From an uncultured Mycoplasmataceae bacterium (lineage in GTDB: Bacteria; Bacillota_I; Bacilli_A; Mycoplasmatales; Mycoplasmoidaceae): a stretch of DNA of 38,673 nucleotides. Numbering within the stretch: position 1 is the stretch's first letter; each line of letters opens with the position of its first letter. The notes under the pieces were generated by a model. That model searched no databases and was not told the DNA's origin. It worked only from the letters and a program-made list of their open reading frames with translations. The stretch spans positions 1 through 38,673 of the forward strand of contig CASESV010000008.1 of assembly GCA_949290735.1 (NCBI GenBank). The letters are read 5' to 3'. Made by a program: the position numbers and the translations under genes. Shown piece after piece: positions 9,701-20,964 of the stretch.

Positions 9701-10946
9701 CTTGACTAGGATATCTATTCTTATCTAATGCTCATGTTAATGGAATGATATATGTTCCTTTTGTAAAACCTGAAATAATACTTACATTAGTGCTATATGC
9801 TTCAAAATTTTCTTTAACATTAATATAAACTCCTGGTTTTACTGGAGGAGATATAGAACTAGTGTCAAAATAAAATGGGAAAATGTGTCTAGATGAACCT
9901 TTTGAAACGGCATTAAAAATATATTTAAAATTATTGTTATCTCCATAATTAAACTCTAATCTATTGTTTGCATAGTTTAAGTTTAAAACAACATTAAAAT
10001 CAGCCATAGAAGGTAAAAGCAAAGAAGGTTTAAAATTTATAATTTCTGAAATATCAGAAGGATTTTGTTTTAATTGTTCAAAAGCAACTTGAATTGGTAA
10101 AGATAAATATGATTGGGTTACATCATTATTGTTAATACTTCAAGTACCAATAGATGGCACTCCAGTATTTGGTGCATAATATTGGACTGAATTTGTTTCT
10201 AAATTATTAACAAAAAAACCTTCCATAATATATTGACCACTTGAACCTGATCACCCATGCGAAGAATTTGGAATATCTCAATCTGCACTTTCAACAGTTC
10301 CTTTATTAATAAAAATTTGAGCTCTTTCATTTGAACTAACTGAATCCATGTTTTCTATTGACATTTGCAATAAGAAAGCATTTGTTGTACTAATTGATCT
10401 TGTACCTGATATATTTGATGGTAGAGAATTATTTGAATCTCATAAAATGTTATTTGTACCAGCTAAACTTGTACTTTGATTATATTCACTTAATTTAAAA
10501 TAATTTTGTGATAAACCATCAGTATTTGGTGTATCATATGATGATGGTGAAGTCATCATATTATTTTTATAATCAATTCTTTCATCTCAAAGACTTTGAT
10601 TATTATTATAGTTATTACTAACTGTTAGTAATCTATCATTTAATGATATTTTAAACAAAACTTTTGATAAATCAGGAGATCTGTTGTTTGAACTAGATGG
10701 AACAGCAACTACTATTTCACTAATCGAATGAACAACAAATCCAGCTTGATAACTATCAACAATATCTTTCAATTTAAATGAAATAGATTCAGTGGCTCTA
10801 GTTAATTTGTTGTTATTAGTTTCAGTATTTTTATTAACTTCATATTTATTCACATTAAGTACATAAATGCTACTAGATATTGTACTAGTAGCTAATAACA
10901 TAAATATCGATGAAAATAATCATTTTTTATTCTTTTTATAAGACAT
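6789..10946 (-). CDS. Giant repeat-containing surface protein
   Basis: The frame is open for 1385 aa if TGA is Trp. It begins with a Lys-rich segment and hydrophobic signal/anchor (MSYKKNKKWLFSSIFMLLAT) without a lipobox Cys, and ends with a single membrane helix near residues 1330-1357 followed by a Lys/Asp-rich cytoplasmic end. The ectodomain contains about eight modules of roughly 100-125 residues, each closing with a variant of ISGFKxIxPT (GFKQIAPT, GYKKITPT, GFKVINPT, GFQISEPT, GFYKITPT, GFRTIPST). This looks like the mycoplasma 'lipoprotein-associated' repeat domain (Pfam Lipoprotein_17), which I propose but could not search. It is probably an adhesin or surface antigen. Confidence 0.88.
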
Positions 10947-10968
10947 ATAATTATAAATAATTATACTA

Positions 10969-11853
10969 TTATTTCTTTCAGTCATTAAAAGCTTTTGCTT
11001 TTATCATTTCAATTTCAATTTTGTATGGAGCTTGATATTTTCCGTTCAATTCTACATATGGTGTTTCCAATATTTTTGGAATATTTAATAATTTTTCATG
11101 ATAAATAACTGATAAAAGTGCTTCAAAACCAATATGTCCATAACCAATGTTTTGATGTCTATCTTTTCTTGCTCCAATTGGGTTCATTGAATCATTGATG
11201 TGAATACATTTAATTTTATCTAGACCTATATCTTTTTCAAAATCATCAAGATACTGATTAAAATTATTAATATCAATTCCAGAATCTGATAAATGACATG
11301 TATCTAAACAAACACCTATTCTCTCGTTATTTTTAACTCCTGATAAAATTGTTTTTATCTCATATATGTTAGTACCAACTTCGCTACCTTTTCCTGCCAT
11401 AGTTTCTAATAAAATAACAACATTAGTATGTTTTGTATTTTCAAATGCTTGATTTAAGCCATCAATAACTTGTCTTAACCCAACTTCTAGTTCTTGATCC
11501 AACCTTGAACCTGGATGTAAAACTAAATATTTAAATCCTAGATCATGAACCCTTAATATTTCTTTTGTTAAAAAATCAATTGCAAAAGATCTAGTATCAC
11601 TTTTTGCAGAACACAGATTAATAATATATGGAACATGAACAATTACATTTTCAGGATCAATGTTATTTTTTTTCATCAATAAAAATGCTTCTTCTTTTTT
11701 AAATAATTGAGTATCTTTTCTAATGGTGTTTTGTGGAGCACCAGTATAAAACATAAAAGTGTTAGCACCATAACTAATTGCTTCTTTTACTGATCCTAAT
11801 AAATAATCAGGAGATGTTAGTGCTACATGGCTACCTAAAATAATTTTATTCAT
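10969..11853 (-). CDS. nfo: Endonuclease IV (AP endonuclease)
   Basis: The 294-aa product starts MNKIILGSHVALTSPDYLLG and carries the zinc-site motifs of the Nfo family: VLHPGSR, LLETMAGKGSEVG, GVCLDTCHLSDSG, HINDSMNPIGARKDRH and ILETP. It cleaves DNA at abasic sites in base excision repair. The start is the ATG at 11853, with AGGAAAG six bases upstream; it overlaps the end of trhP2 by 8 bp, indicating translational coupling. A TGA near the end is read as Trp, so the protein ends FNDWKK. The upstream partners modify tRNA, so the operon mixes functions. Confidence 0.95.
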
Positions 11854-13036
11854 AATCAATCTTTCCTAAACAAAATGTATCTAATTCTGTTGGTTCCTTT
11901 AACTTAATTATACATTTTGTCATTGGTGTTCTAACAATATCTATATGATTTTTATCAATATCTAAAATATAATCAATCTTAATTTTGATATCTTTTTCAG
12001 GAGTTACAATTTTAATTTTAGTGTTAATATCAAAATAATTTTTTGACGTTATGGCATATGTCATATTATCTATTTTTTTATCTATCGTAAAAATAAAATC
12101 CTGGGTTAATTCTCTTTTTTCATCATGATATAACATTTTATCTTGATTAGCATCAATTAAAAATGCATCATCAGTTTGTCTATTAGCAACATCATCTAAT
12201 TGCTTATTCAATTCTGATATGTTTTTAATTTTTCCATATTCATTGATTTCATTAATTGCTTGACGATATGTTTTTACAACTGTTGTTAAATAATTAATTG
12301 TTTTCATTCTTCCTTCAATCTTAAAAGAATCAATGTTTAATTGGCATAGATTGTTTAAGTGTTTCAGATACACCATATCTTTTGCACTCATTGTAAAATA
12401 GTTTGAAATATCATTATTTTCTATTTTATATTCTCATCTACAAGATTGGGCACAACCACCAACATTTGCATCTCTTAAACTAAAATTATTACTCATCATA
12501 CAACGACCACTATATGATATACATACAGCACCATGGATAAAAACTTCTATCTCAATTTCTTTGTTTATTTTTTCTGTTAAGAGCTTCATCTCATCAAACT
12601 TCATTTCTCTAGCTAAAACAACTCTTCTTGCACCATTTCTTTTTCAAAACAAGCATGCTTTTGAATTTGTAATAGATTGTTGGGTTGAAATATGTAATTC
12701 GATATGTGAATATTGATTTTTAACTTGATGAAAAATAAAAGGATCAGCTACAATAAAACCATCTACATTGATTTTGCATAATTCTTCAAAGAAAGCATCA
12801 AAACTTTTTAATAAATAGTTATGACAAATAACATTTGTAACAATATATACTTTTTTATTTTTTGAGTGAGCATATTCAACTAATTTTTTAATATAATCTA
12901 ATTCAAAATTTGATGCTCTTGCTCTTAAAGAAAACTGTTTTCCACCAAGATAAATAGCATCTGCACCATATTCAAGAGCAAATAGTGCTCTTTCATAATC
13001 ACCTGCTGGAGCTAATAATTCTATTTTTTTATTCAT
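11846..13036 (-). CDS. trhP2: U32-family tRNA hydroxylation protein, second subunit
   Basis: This 396-aa protein starts MNKKIELLAPAGDYERALFA, the conserved U32 'peptidase' N-terminus, and contains IEVFIHGAVCISYSGRCMMS and GGCAQSCRWEY, whose Cys residues are those proposed to hold an iron-sulfur cluster. In Bacillus subtilis the paired proteins YrrN and YrrO (TrhP1/TrhP2) are needed to make 5-hydroxyuridine at tRNA position 34. The ATG at 13036, rather than one four codons earlier, matches the family start and has AGG upstream. It overlaps trhP1 by 8 bp. Length and motif order are normal. Confidence 0.92.
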
Positions 13037-13952
13037 TATCAACCTCATCTTTTGCTAAATGTAGAATATGTTTTGTTCCACCTAAAAAACCTTGCGATAA
13101 TAAGTATTTTGATGATAATTCTTTAATTACATTAATTTGATTTAAATTAATTTTTTTGTTAGAGACAACATCTTTTAGTAAAGTGTTATATACCTTAGTT
13201 ATCTCAATAGCATAATTATTATCTGTATTTAAAAAATTTAAATTAAGATAATCAACATTAATTTCATATAAATTTAGTAATAATTCAGATAGATCAATTA
13301 TATAACCTGTTAGCATATGTGTTCCTTGATTATCTTCAAATAATAAATTAGGGTATTTTCTTAAATGTTCTTTAATTTTAATAAACTCATGATCTTTATT
13401 AAGGTGATAATTGTAATGCTTTTCATAGTTAGTTATTAATTTTCATCTTGAATGCATAATAAAACCATAACCAAAAGCTTGTATTTCAATTTTTATTCCA
13501 TTTTTATTTTCACAAATTTCTTGAAGCTCATTATACATTAATTCTCTTGCCACAAAAACACTATTAATATTATTTTCTTTAAAAAAATCAAATTGACCAT
13601 AACTTGTTACTAAGGTTTCAGGGTTATAATGTAAATTTAAATTTAAATTATTTTCAAAATTAATTTGAGCTACTGCATAATCTTGAAAAATTACTTTTTC
13701 AATTTCTAAACTAGAGAGCCATCTTAAATACATTTCTAATCTATCTATTTCATGTTCAAAAAAGAAGTTATTTACTTTAATTCAAATTTTTGTTGTTTTT
13801 CTTTTATTTACTAAATTAGCTATTTCTGATTCATTAAAACTATAACTCAATCTATTTGCAAAAAGTTCATTACCCAAAATAAGATTATCAACACCAATCT
13901 CAATACATTTAAGAGCATGATCTAAACTAAAAGCTTCAACTGTTAATTCCAT
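13029..13952 (-). CDS. trhP1: U32-family tRNA hydroxylation protein, first subunit
   Basis: The 307-aa product begins MELTVEAFSLDHALKCIEIG and lies between trmR and trhP2, the position of yrrN in Bacillus. It shows a U32-like layout (N-terminal barrel strand with GVDNLILG, later VARELMYNE and an EIQAFGYGFIMHSRW segment replacing the Cys-rich IHG region of its partner). It therefore probably forms a complex with TrhP2 rather than acting alone. Its ATG follows the trmR stop without any gap. Identification leans on gene order as well as sequence. Confidence 0.85.
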
Positions 13953-14540
13953 TTAAATTCTTTCTAAAACTGCAACACCATCTTCAATATCATATATTGT
14001 ACATTTAAAATCTTTAAGATTTTGAATATATTTTTTTAATTCATTTAATGAATTCAAAATTTTTAGTTGATTCTTTGTGGGATTCTTATTTTCTGTAAAT
14101 TTTTTTAAATAAAGATTATCAATAAAAATTATTCCACTAGGAGATAAATTTTTAATAAATTTTTCAATTAATTTATCTTGATTAGACTTTGGACCATCTA
14201 ATAAAACTAAATCATAGATTTCATCAGTTTTGAATTCAAAACAATCAACATTAAGACATTGAACTGTGTTGATTTCTTTTAGCAATGCCTTAGCTTTTGT
14301 ATACCGATTATAATCCTTTTCAATGGTTGTAATTTTAATATTTTTATAAATTGACATAACTGCAGTACTAAAACCAAAGGCAGTGCCAATTTCCAAACAA
14401 CTATTAATATTGAATTGACTAATTATGTTACATAATAATTCAACAGTTTGAGGCCTTAAAATTGGAATATTATTTTTTTTAGATTCCTCATATATATGAT
14501 TAATGATTTGGTGTTGAATAAGTTCTTCATATTTTTGCAT
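13953..14540 (-). CDS. trmR: tRNA 5-hydroxyuridine methyltransferase (class I SAM)
   Basis: The 195-aa protein has the O-methyltransferase fold: CLEIGTAFGFSTAVM (SAM-binding motif I), TTIEKDYNRY (acidic residue after strand 2), YDLVLLDGPKSN (metal-binding Asp) and GIIFIDNLY. In Bacillus TrmR (YrrM) methylates 5-hydroxyuridine to 5-methoxyuridine at position 34 of tRNA. The gene heads trmR-trhP1-trhP2-nfo, and the first three match the Bacillus yrrM-yrrN-yrrO order. Its stop codon abuts the trhP1 ATG. Substrate assignment relies on this operon context. Confidence 0.9.
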   Translation of the reverse strand: MQKYEELIQHQIINHIYEESKKNNIPILRPQTVELLCNIISQFNINSCLEIGTAFGFSTAVMSIYKNIKITTIEKDYNRYTKAKALLKEINTVQCLNVDCFEFKTDEIYDLVLLDGPKSNQDKLIEKFIKNLSPSGIIFIDNLYLKKFTENKNPTKNQLKILNSLNELKKYIQNLKDFKCTIYDIEDGVAVLERI

Positions 14541-14597
14541 ATTATAAGTTTAACAAAATTTAATAAAAAAAATATTCAGGAATATAATATTTATATT

Positions 14598-15272
14598 ATG
14601 CAAGCAAGCAATAGTACAAAAACAACATCATATAAAAATAATATTATTGGATTATTAGTAATTTTACTACTAGTTGTTGTGCCTATGATTATTTTATGAA
14701 TTTATGGTGGAGAATTTAATTTAAGTCATAATAATTGATTAGTTGCTAGTTATGGAAAAGGGTGAGGAACCATTAGTGAAGATGGAACAGTTGGTTTTGG
14801 AGTAAATACCGGAAGTATTGTTACTAGTTATCAACCTTATATTATTAGCTTAGCAATTTTAATTTTTGCTAATCTTGTTTATATTTTGTTTATTTATTTA
14901 AGGATTACAAAAATTTCAAATTTCAATTTTTTAAATGGAATATGATTAATGTGCTTTGGGATTTTGATATCTGGTTTAATTTATCCAAAAACAGATAAGG
15001 ATCTATCATGAGTTGTTATTGTTAGGGCATTAATTGCAATTGTTGGGTTTATTGTTGGTTTTTTTGTTTCAAATATTATTGTTAATAAATTTTTAGTTAA
15101 AACAAAACTTGGACAAGAATATGGATTCAATATTCTTAAAGAAGAAAAGGAATCAAGCGAATATATAAACAAAAATATTGTTCCTTTAAAACATGATTTA
15201 AAACAAAATAAGAAAAAAACACAAATTAAAGTAAATCAAACAAAGAAAAATAAAACTAAAAATAAAAAATAG
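14598..15272 (+). CDS. Membrane protein with lysine-rich tail
   Basis: A 224-aa protein with four hydrophobic helices: about residues 15-35, 80-101, 115-127 and 140-162. Between helices 1 and 2 is a roughly 45-residue Gly/Ser-rich segment (GEFNLSHNNWL, GKGWGTISEDGTVGFG), probably extracellular. The C-terminal 60 residues are highly basic and low in complexity, ending NKKKTQIKVNQTKKNKTKN. Several Trp codons are TGA. It is transcribed divergently from trmR and ends in a bidirectional terminator. I do not recognise the family; the layout resembles a small membrane scaffold rather than a transporter. Confidence 0.75.
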
Positions 15273-15290
15273 CTAACAAAGCTATTTTTT
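15264..15290. terminator. Bidirectional terminator between convergent genes
   Basis: A perfect 10-bp stem AAAAAATAGC/GCTATTTTTT with a 7-base loop overlaps the stop of the membrane protein gene and lies 14 bases from the end of the convergent minus-strand operon. A- and T-runs on both sides allow termination in both directions. Confidence 0.85.
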
Positions 15291-15304
15291 ATTTTTAACT
15301 ATAA

Positions 15305-15991
15305 TTAATTTTGGTTATTATTGTTGTTGTTATCAGTTGATGTGTTGTTTGATGATTGAGCTGCTGCTTGTTCTCTAGCTTGCTTATCTAATTCAATATT
15401 CTTTTGTAATTCATCAAAATTCTTGTCAAATTTATTAATAATAAATGCTGTAATCTTTTCTTCTAGTAAAGCACTAACAGCACCTGTTAATTTTGATTTA
15501 TCTGCTTTAATGTCATCAACAGTATTTCCTGTTGTTTTTTCATATTCTTTTAAAACATTTAATGTTTCTTGAGCATCCACTGTAATATTGTATTCTGTAG
15601 CAATGTCATTAAAAATCAATTCTTTTTGAACTAATTTTTCAGCAATTTGATTAATTCTAGTTTCTTTTTCATTTTCTGGGATATTATTATTTAGATTAAT
15701 TGATTGTCTTAAAATTTCACGGTATTTATTAACATCTTCATCAGATAAATTAAATTCATAGCATAAAACAATTTTTTCCATTGCTTTATTAAACAAGGTA
15801 TCTCTTAATAAGATATTTTGTAGTTGTTGTTCCTTAACTTCATTTGGAGCATTGTTAAAAACCTTATCAATACGTGCTTTATGCGTTTCAAATAATGCTG
15901 GATCAAACATTATCTTTGAAACGTATATTGTTTCATTTCAAGGAATTTCTTGAATTCTTTTACATGTACTTTGTAGTTTTATTTCGTTCAT
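15305..15991 (-). CDS. Trigger-factor-like C-domain protein
   Basis: A 228-aa, Glu/Asp/Lys-rich, alpha-helical protein. Residues about 85-200 have the pattern of the trigger factor chaperone C-terminal arms, for example LSDEDVNKYREIL, NEKETRINQIAEKLVQKEL, ITVDAQETLNVLKEYEKTTG and SALLEEKITAFIINKFD. The ribosome-docking and PPIase domains of full trigger factor (about 440 aa) are absent. It ends in a Ser/Asn-rich tail. The start at 15991 is set by AAGGAGG seven bases upstream, located inside the end of the preceding gene. It is the last gene of the smc-ftsY block. The assignment is by pattern only; a generic helical protein is the alternative. Confidence 0.6.
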
Positions 15992-15992
15992 A

Positions 15993-16658
15993 TTATAAAC
16001 CTCCTTGGTTGTTGGTTCAATCATAGAACTTGAAAGCTAAGTTTCCAAATGTTAAATCATCTATTGAACCTAAAACAGTGACATCAGATGCCTGACTATC
16101 TCTTGCACTAATTTTAACACAAAAAAAGCCTTTTTCTACTAATTGCTCAATCTTATCTTTATTATTGCTAATATAAATAAACTCATCAATTGAAATGTTG
16201 TTTTTTGCTAATTTTTCTTCAATATCACAAACATTATCTACATGTTTTTCATCATAAATATAAACGTTTTCTGGTAATTTTAATGTTTTAATAACATTTG
16301 AATAGTATTCATTATCATTTGTTATAACCACACTACAATCTTTTGTTTTTGCATCTTCAGCTAATCTTATAAAAAATTCTGGAAATTCAAAATCTTGAAA
16401 ATACTGCTTAGTACATCTAACTTTAGTCTCAACATATTCATCAATTATTTTTTTAGCTTCCTCTTCATTATCATAGGCTTCAATAAATTCATTCATTACA
16501 TTTGATTTTTTAAGGTCAAGACTGATAAATTTGTTTAATGTTTCGCTTGATAAAAATTTATCATACTTATCACCTAATACTTTTTTTCATACTAATTCAT
16601 ATATTTTTGTTTTATCAATAATAAAAGGAAAAATATCAATAAAAATAGTCTTTAGCAT
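15993..16658 (-). CDS. HAD-like protein with degraded motifs
   Basis: The 221-aa product starts MLKTIFIDIFPFIIDKTKIY. Placement of FIDIFPFIID, VVITNDNEYYSNVIKTL and EFIYISNNKDKIEQLVEKGF resembles HAD-superfamily motifs I, II and IV of beta-phosphoglucomutase-like phosphatases. However, the usual DxDGT and GDSxxD signatures are not intact, so it may bind without catalysing phosphate transfer. Two Trp are TGA. Its ATG directly follows the ylxM stop, and its end carries the ribosome-binding site of the next gene, showing tight coupling. The superfamily call is tentative. Confidence 0.6.
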
Positions 16659-16964
16659 TTACTTTGCCCCCAATTCTAGATTCAAATAATTTTCAAAATC
16701 ACTTTCTTCTAGTTTTGATTTGATGAATTCTATTCTTTTATCTTGTTTCTTAATATAGCACATTTTTTGCTCATATTCATGTAATTCTTTCATTCCATAA
16801 TTAATTGCTTCATGAATAGCTGATCTACTTACATTATATTTTTCTGATATTTCAGATAATGACATATCATCATAATAGTAATCTTCTATATATGATAATT
16901 TTTTAGGGCTTAATAACTTACCATATGTATCAATTAGTCTTAAATTTAAATTATAATTTTTCAT
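16659..16964 (-). CDS. ylxM: YlxM-like helix-turn-helix protein
   Basis: The 101-aa protein contains a sigma-factor-like HTH: KLSYIEDYYYDDMSLSEISE followed by KYNVSRSAIHEAINYGMKEL. This matches the YlxM/UPF0122 family that in Firmicutes sits next to ftsY and ffh and is linked to signal recognition particle function. The ATG at 16964 is chosen over upstream TTG and GTG codons because GGTGAT lies about six bases before it. It overlaps the end of ftsY by 14 bp. Confidence 0.88.
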   Translation of the reverse strand: MKNYNLNLRLIDTYGKLLSPKKLSYIEDYYYDDMSLSEISEKYNVSRSAIHEAINYGMKELHEYEQKMCYIKKQDKRIEFIKSKLEESDFENYLNLELGAK

Positions 16965-18003
16965 TTTTATCACCAAATGATTTAGTTAAACCTTCAAGAA
17001 AACTTTCAATATCAAAAGGCTCAAGATCATCTAAACCCTCTCCAAGACCGATAAACTTTACTGGAATATTAAATAAATCCTTTATTGCTAAAACTATACC
17101 ACCTTTTGATGATGAGTCCATTTTTGCTAAAATGATACCTGTAATATTACTACTTTCATTAAATGCCTTTGCTTGATTTAATCCTGATTGTCCTGTTGTC
17201 GCATCTAAAACTAATAATGATTCATGAGGAGCTGTTTCGTCAAATTTTTTAATTGTTTTAACAATTTTATTAAGTTCATTCATTAAGTTTACTTTATTTT
17301 GGAGTCTACCAGATGTATCACAAATAATTAGATCATATTTATCCTTATAACCTTTTTCTAAACCCTCATAAATAACACTAGCAGGGTCTTGTCCTTCTTT
17401 TTTTGGTAATACTATTTCTACTTTCAGTCTCTCAGCTCACTTTTTTAATTGTTCAACAGCACCAGCTCTAAAAGTATCACCAGCTACTAGTAATACTTTT
17501 TTATTTTCTTTAACAAACTTATTTGCAATTTTTGCAATAGATGTTGTTTTACCAACACCATTAACACCAGAAACTAAAACAACATTAGTTCGATTATTTT
17601 CTAAATTAATATCTGTATCAATTGTTGAATCTTGAATATAATAAACTAATAATTTATCTAGCATTATTTGCATAATTGAATTAATATCATTAACATTTTG
17701 AAATTTTACTTCCTCTTTAACTGCATCAACAATTTTCATAGTAGCATTATAGCCAACATCATAAGCAATTAATTGTTCTTCTAATGACTCAAATAATTCA
17801 TCATTAATTTCAGAATGCTGACTTACAATATTATCAACAAGTGCAGATAAACCTTTTGATGATTTTCTTAATCCTGTATCGAACTTTTCTTTAGCATTTT
17901 CTTCTTTAAAAATTTTATTTTCATCAACTTTTTCTTTGATTTGTTTTTGTTTTTTACGTTCTTTAAATTTATCTTTTAATTTCTTAAAATCAAATAGTCC
18001 CAT
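16951..18003 (-). CDS. ftsY: Signal recognition particle receptor FtsY
   Basis: The 350-aa SRP-type GTPase starts [20 protein letters not shown], a basic region suited to membrane binding. It has the NG-domain motifs: [15 protein letters not shown] (P-loop), [21 protein letters not shown] (Ser where most have Ala), [11 protein letters not shown] and [14 protein letters not shown]. FtsY docks ribosome-SRP complexes at the membrane for co-translational insertion. The start at 18003 has GAGGTG upstream; a TTG four codons earlier is less likely. It follows smc by 12 bases. Confidence 0.97.
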
Positions 18004-18015
18004 AGAACACCTCAA

Positions 18016-20964
18016 TTATTGTTTTTTATCGTCCTCTTGACTAAATTTAATAGCATTTTCAAGAGCAACTGAAAATATTTCTGTCACTCCTGGAAGTTGC
18101 ATTGTAGCACCTAATAAAATTGAACATTGTTTCATTGTTCCTGGACGGTGAGTAATAACTAAGAATTGTGTTTTATCTGAATATTGACGAATAATTTGAG
18201 CAAAACGATCAACATTTGCGATATCAAGTGCTGCTTCAGCCTCATCTAAAATAACAATTGGGAATGATGATATTCTTAAAATAGCAAATAAAACTGAAAT
18301 AGCAACTAATGTTTTTTCACCACCTGATAATAAATTTAAATTACTTACTCTTTTACCTGGTGGATGAGCCATTACTTCAATCCCTGATTCTAAAATATTT
18401 TCTGGGTCTGTAAAATTAATTGCACATGTTCCCCCACCAAATAAAAATTTAAAAATCTCTGGTAATACACTATTAACGTCACTAATGACTTTTGCATATT
18501 TAGCTTTTGCTGCTCTATCAAGTTCAGCTATTGACTGTTTAATGTTTGATATTGCTTCTTCAGTTTGACGTTTATTTTCAGTTATTTGATCAAATTTAGA
18601 TTGTTTTTCAGTAAGTTCTTCCACAGCTTTTGGATTGATTGTTCCTAATGCATCAATCTCAGCTCTTAATGTGTTAATAATTTCTCTTGCTTGAGATTCA
18701 GTCATTGGTAATTCTTTTGAGTAATTTTCTATTGCAAATTCAAGAGTCATACCATAATTTTCATTTATTCTATTCTTTGCATTATCATAAGCATTTGTAC
18801 ATCTAATTAATTCTTGTTCTTGTTGAGATAAATTGTTTCTTATTTTATCAAGTTGCAATCTTAATTCTTCTAATTTACCTTCAGTGTCATTAACTTGTAA
18901 TGAATAGTTTGTTTTAGTACTTGATGCTACATTTAAATTTTCAAAAATTTTATCTTTTTCAGCATTTAAAGCATTAATTTCATCTTGAATTTTATTTTCA
19001 TCTAAAACATCTTTAGAATCAAATGATTTTTTAGACAATACTTCATATTCTGTTTTATATTTTTCATAATTCTTTGAAGATTCTTCTAATCTAGTTTTTA
19101 ATGTGTTAAGTGAATAATTTTTTTCATTAAGCTTAACATCTGTTTCACTATATTCAGAACTTACTCTGTCAAATTCAATTCTATTGGCAGATAACTCTTC
19201 TTGAGCTTTTATTAGTTCTTGTGATAATTCATCACGATGTTTTTCTAAATTAAAAGTTGGAGCATTATGTCTTTCACTTCCCCCTGTAATTGCTCCACCA
19301 GGAAATACTACATCACCCTCAAGTGAAATTACTTTATATAATTGATATGTATATTTAGAAATTCTTATCGCATCATCAATGGTACCTGCAACAATTACTT
19401 GACCAATTAATGCATCTATCACTGGTTGCATTTTAGGGTCAACATTAATCAATTTACTAGCAATACCAATGAATCCTTCAAGTTCAGTTAATACATCAAG
19501 ATGTTCTTGTTTTACATATCTAGACTTGATATCTTTTAATGGTAAGAAGGTAGCTTGTCCTGCATTATTCTGCTTCAAAAAGTGAACAGCATTTTTAGCA
19601 TTTTCACTAGTTTCAACAATAATATTATCAATACTCTTTCCTAATGCTTTAGCAATAGCTACTTCATACTTTTCTTCAACTTCAATAAATTTTGAAACAA
19701 CATCATAAATTCCTTTTAAAGCTGACTTATTTTCAATAATTGATTTTACACCCATTGAATGGCTTGCATTTCTTTCAATTTGTTCATTTACAATTTTTAA
19801 TTTAGTGGAAATTTCAGTTTGTTTGATACTAGCTTTATTAATACTTTCATATAATTCACTTTTCTTTTCATTTAAATTTTGATGAATTTCTCTGTATGTA
19901 TTAATTTGAGAATTTAGTTCCTCAATTCTATCATTATAACTATCTATATCTTTTTTATGACTAACTATTAATTGTTGATACGCATTTATTTTAGTTTCTA
20001 AATCATCTGACTCTAAATCTGATTCTAATTTTGAATTAAATAGCAATTGTTTTTTTTCTAAACTTGCAATCTTTTCTTTGATGTCAAATAACGCTTTATT
20101 ATATTCTGTAGTATTGTCATCTGCTTCTTGTAAACGTTCTTTTGTAAATTCTAATTTAGATTTGGTTTCATTTATAATTGGTTCTAATTTAAATTTTTCT
20201 TCTTTTAATTCATCTATTTCTTTTACTAGTTTATCTTTAGTCAAACTAAAATGACTAATATCTTTCACTAAGATAGAAACATCCAAATCTTTTAAACGGT
20301 CAAATTTTTCTTTATAAATTTTGGCACTTTCAGCTTGTTTAGAAAGTTTTTTTAAATCTTTTTCTAATTCTTTTTCAACTGTTAAAATAGCTTCAAGAGC
20401 TTGTTCTGATCTTTCAAGATGTCTTAATGATTCATTTTTTTGCATTGAATACATCCCAATTCCAGCAGCTTCTTGAAACATTTTAATTCTTGCTTCTGGT
20501 TTTGATTCAGTAAAAGCATTAATTGTACCTTGTGAAATAATACCTAATGATCCTTTACTTAATCCTGTATCGGTAAAAATCATTTGGATATCTTTAAGTT
20601 TTGCTGGTTCATTATTTATGTAGTATTCATTATTTCCTGAATCACGATATAGTTTTCTAGTTATAGATATTTCATCTTTATCATAATGTAAAACTTTATT
20701 TGAATTATCAAAGGTTAAAGTTACTTGCGCAAATTTTGATTCTGGAATACTTGTTGATCCTCTAAAAATTAAGTCTAAACGAGAACTTCCTCTCATATCT
20801 TTAATTGATTGTTCACCTAATACTCATTTAAAAGCATCAACAATGTTTGATTTACCTGCACCATTTGGTCCAACAATTCCAGTCATTTCTTCAGTAAAAT
20901 CAATTTTTACTTCATTTGCAAATGATTTAAAACCAAATGCATAAAACTTTTTTAAAAATAACAT
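18016..20964 (-). CDS. smc: Chromosome partition protein SMC
   Basis: The 982-aa protein has the SMC layout: N-terminal head with Walker A GPNGAGKSNIVDAFK, a long coiled coil, a hinge around residues 395-530 (KGIYDVVSKFIEVEEKYE, VVFPGGAITGGS), a second coiled coil, and a C-terminal head with LSGGEKTLVAISVLFA and Walker B VILDEAEAALD. It organises and segregates the chromosome with ScpA and ScpB, which are not in this window. At 982 aa it is shorter than the roughly 1180 aa of Bacillus, as expected for mycoplasmas. It starts directly after the rnc stop codon. Confidence 0.97.

Noticed and set aside
16925-17176. Plus-strand 83-aa frame
   Set aside because: Antisense to ftsY, with no independent evidence of coding.
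18016-20796. Apparent truncation of SMC and other genes at TGA codons
   Set aside because: TGA encodes Trp here; the frames continue with conserved residues, so these are intact genes rather than pseudogenes.
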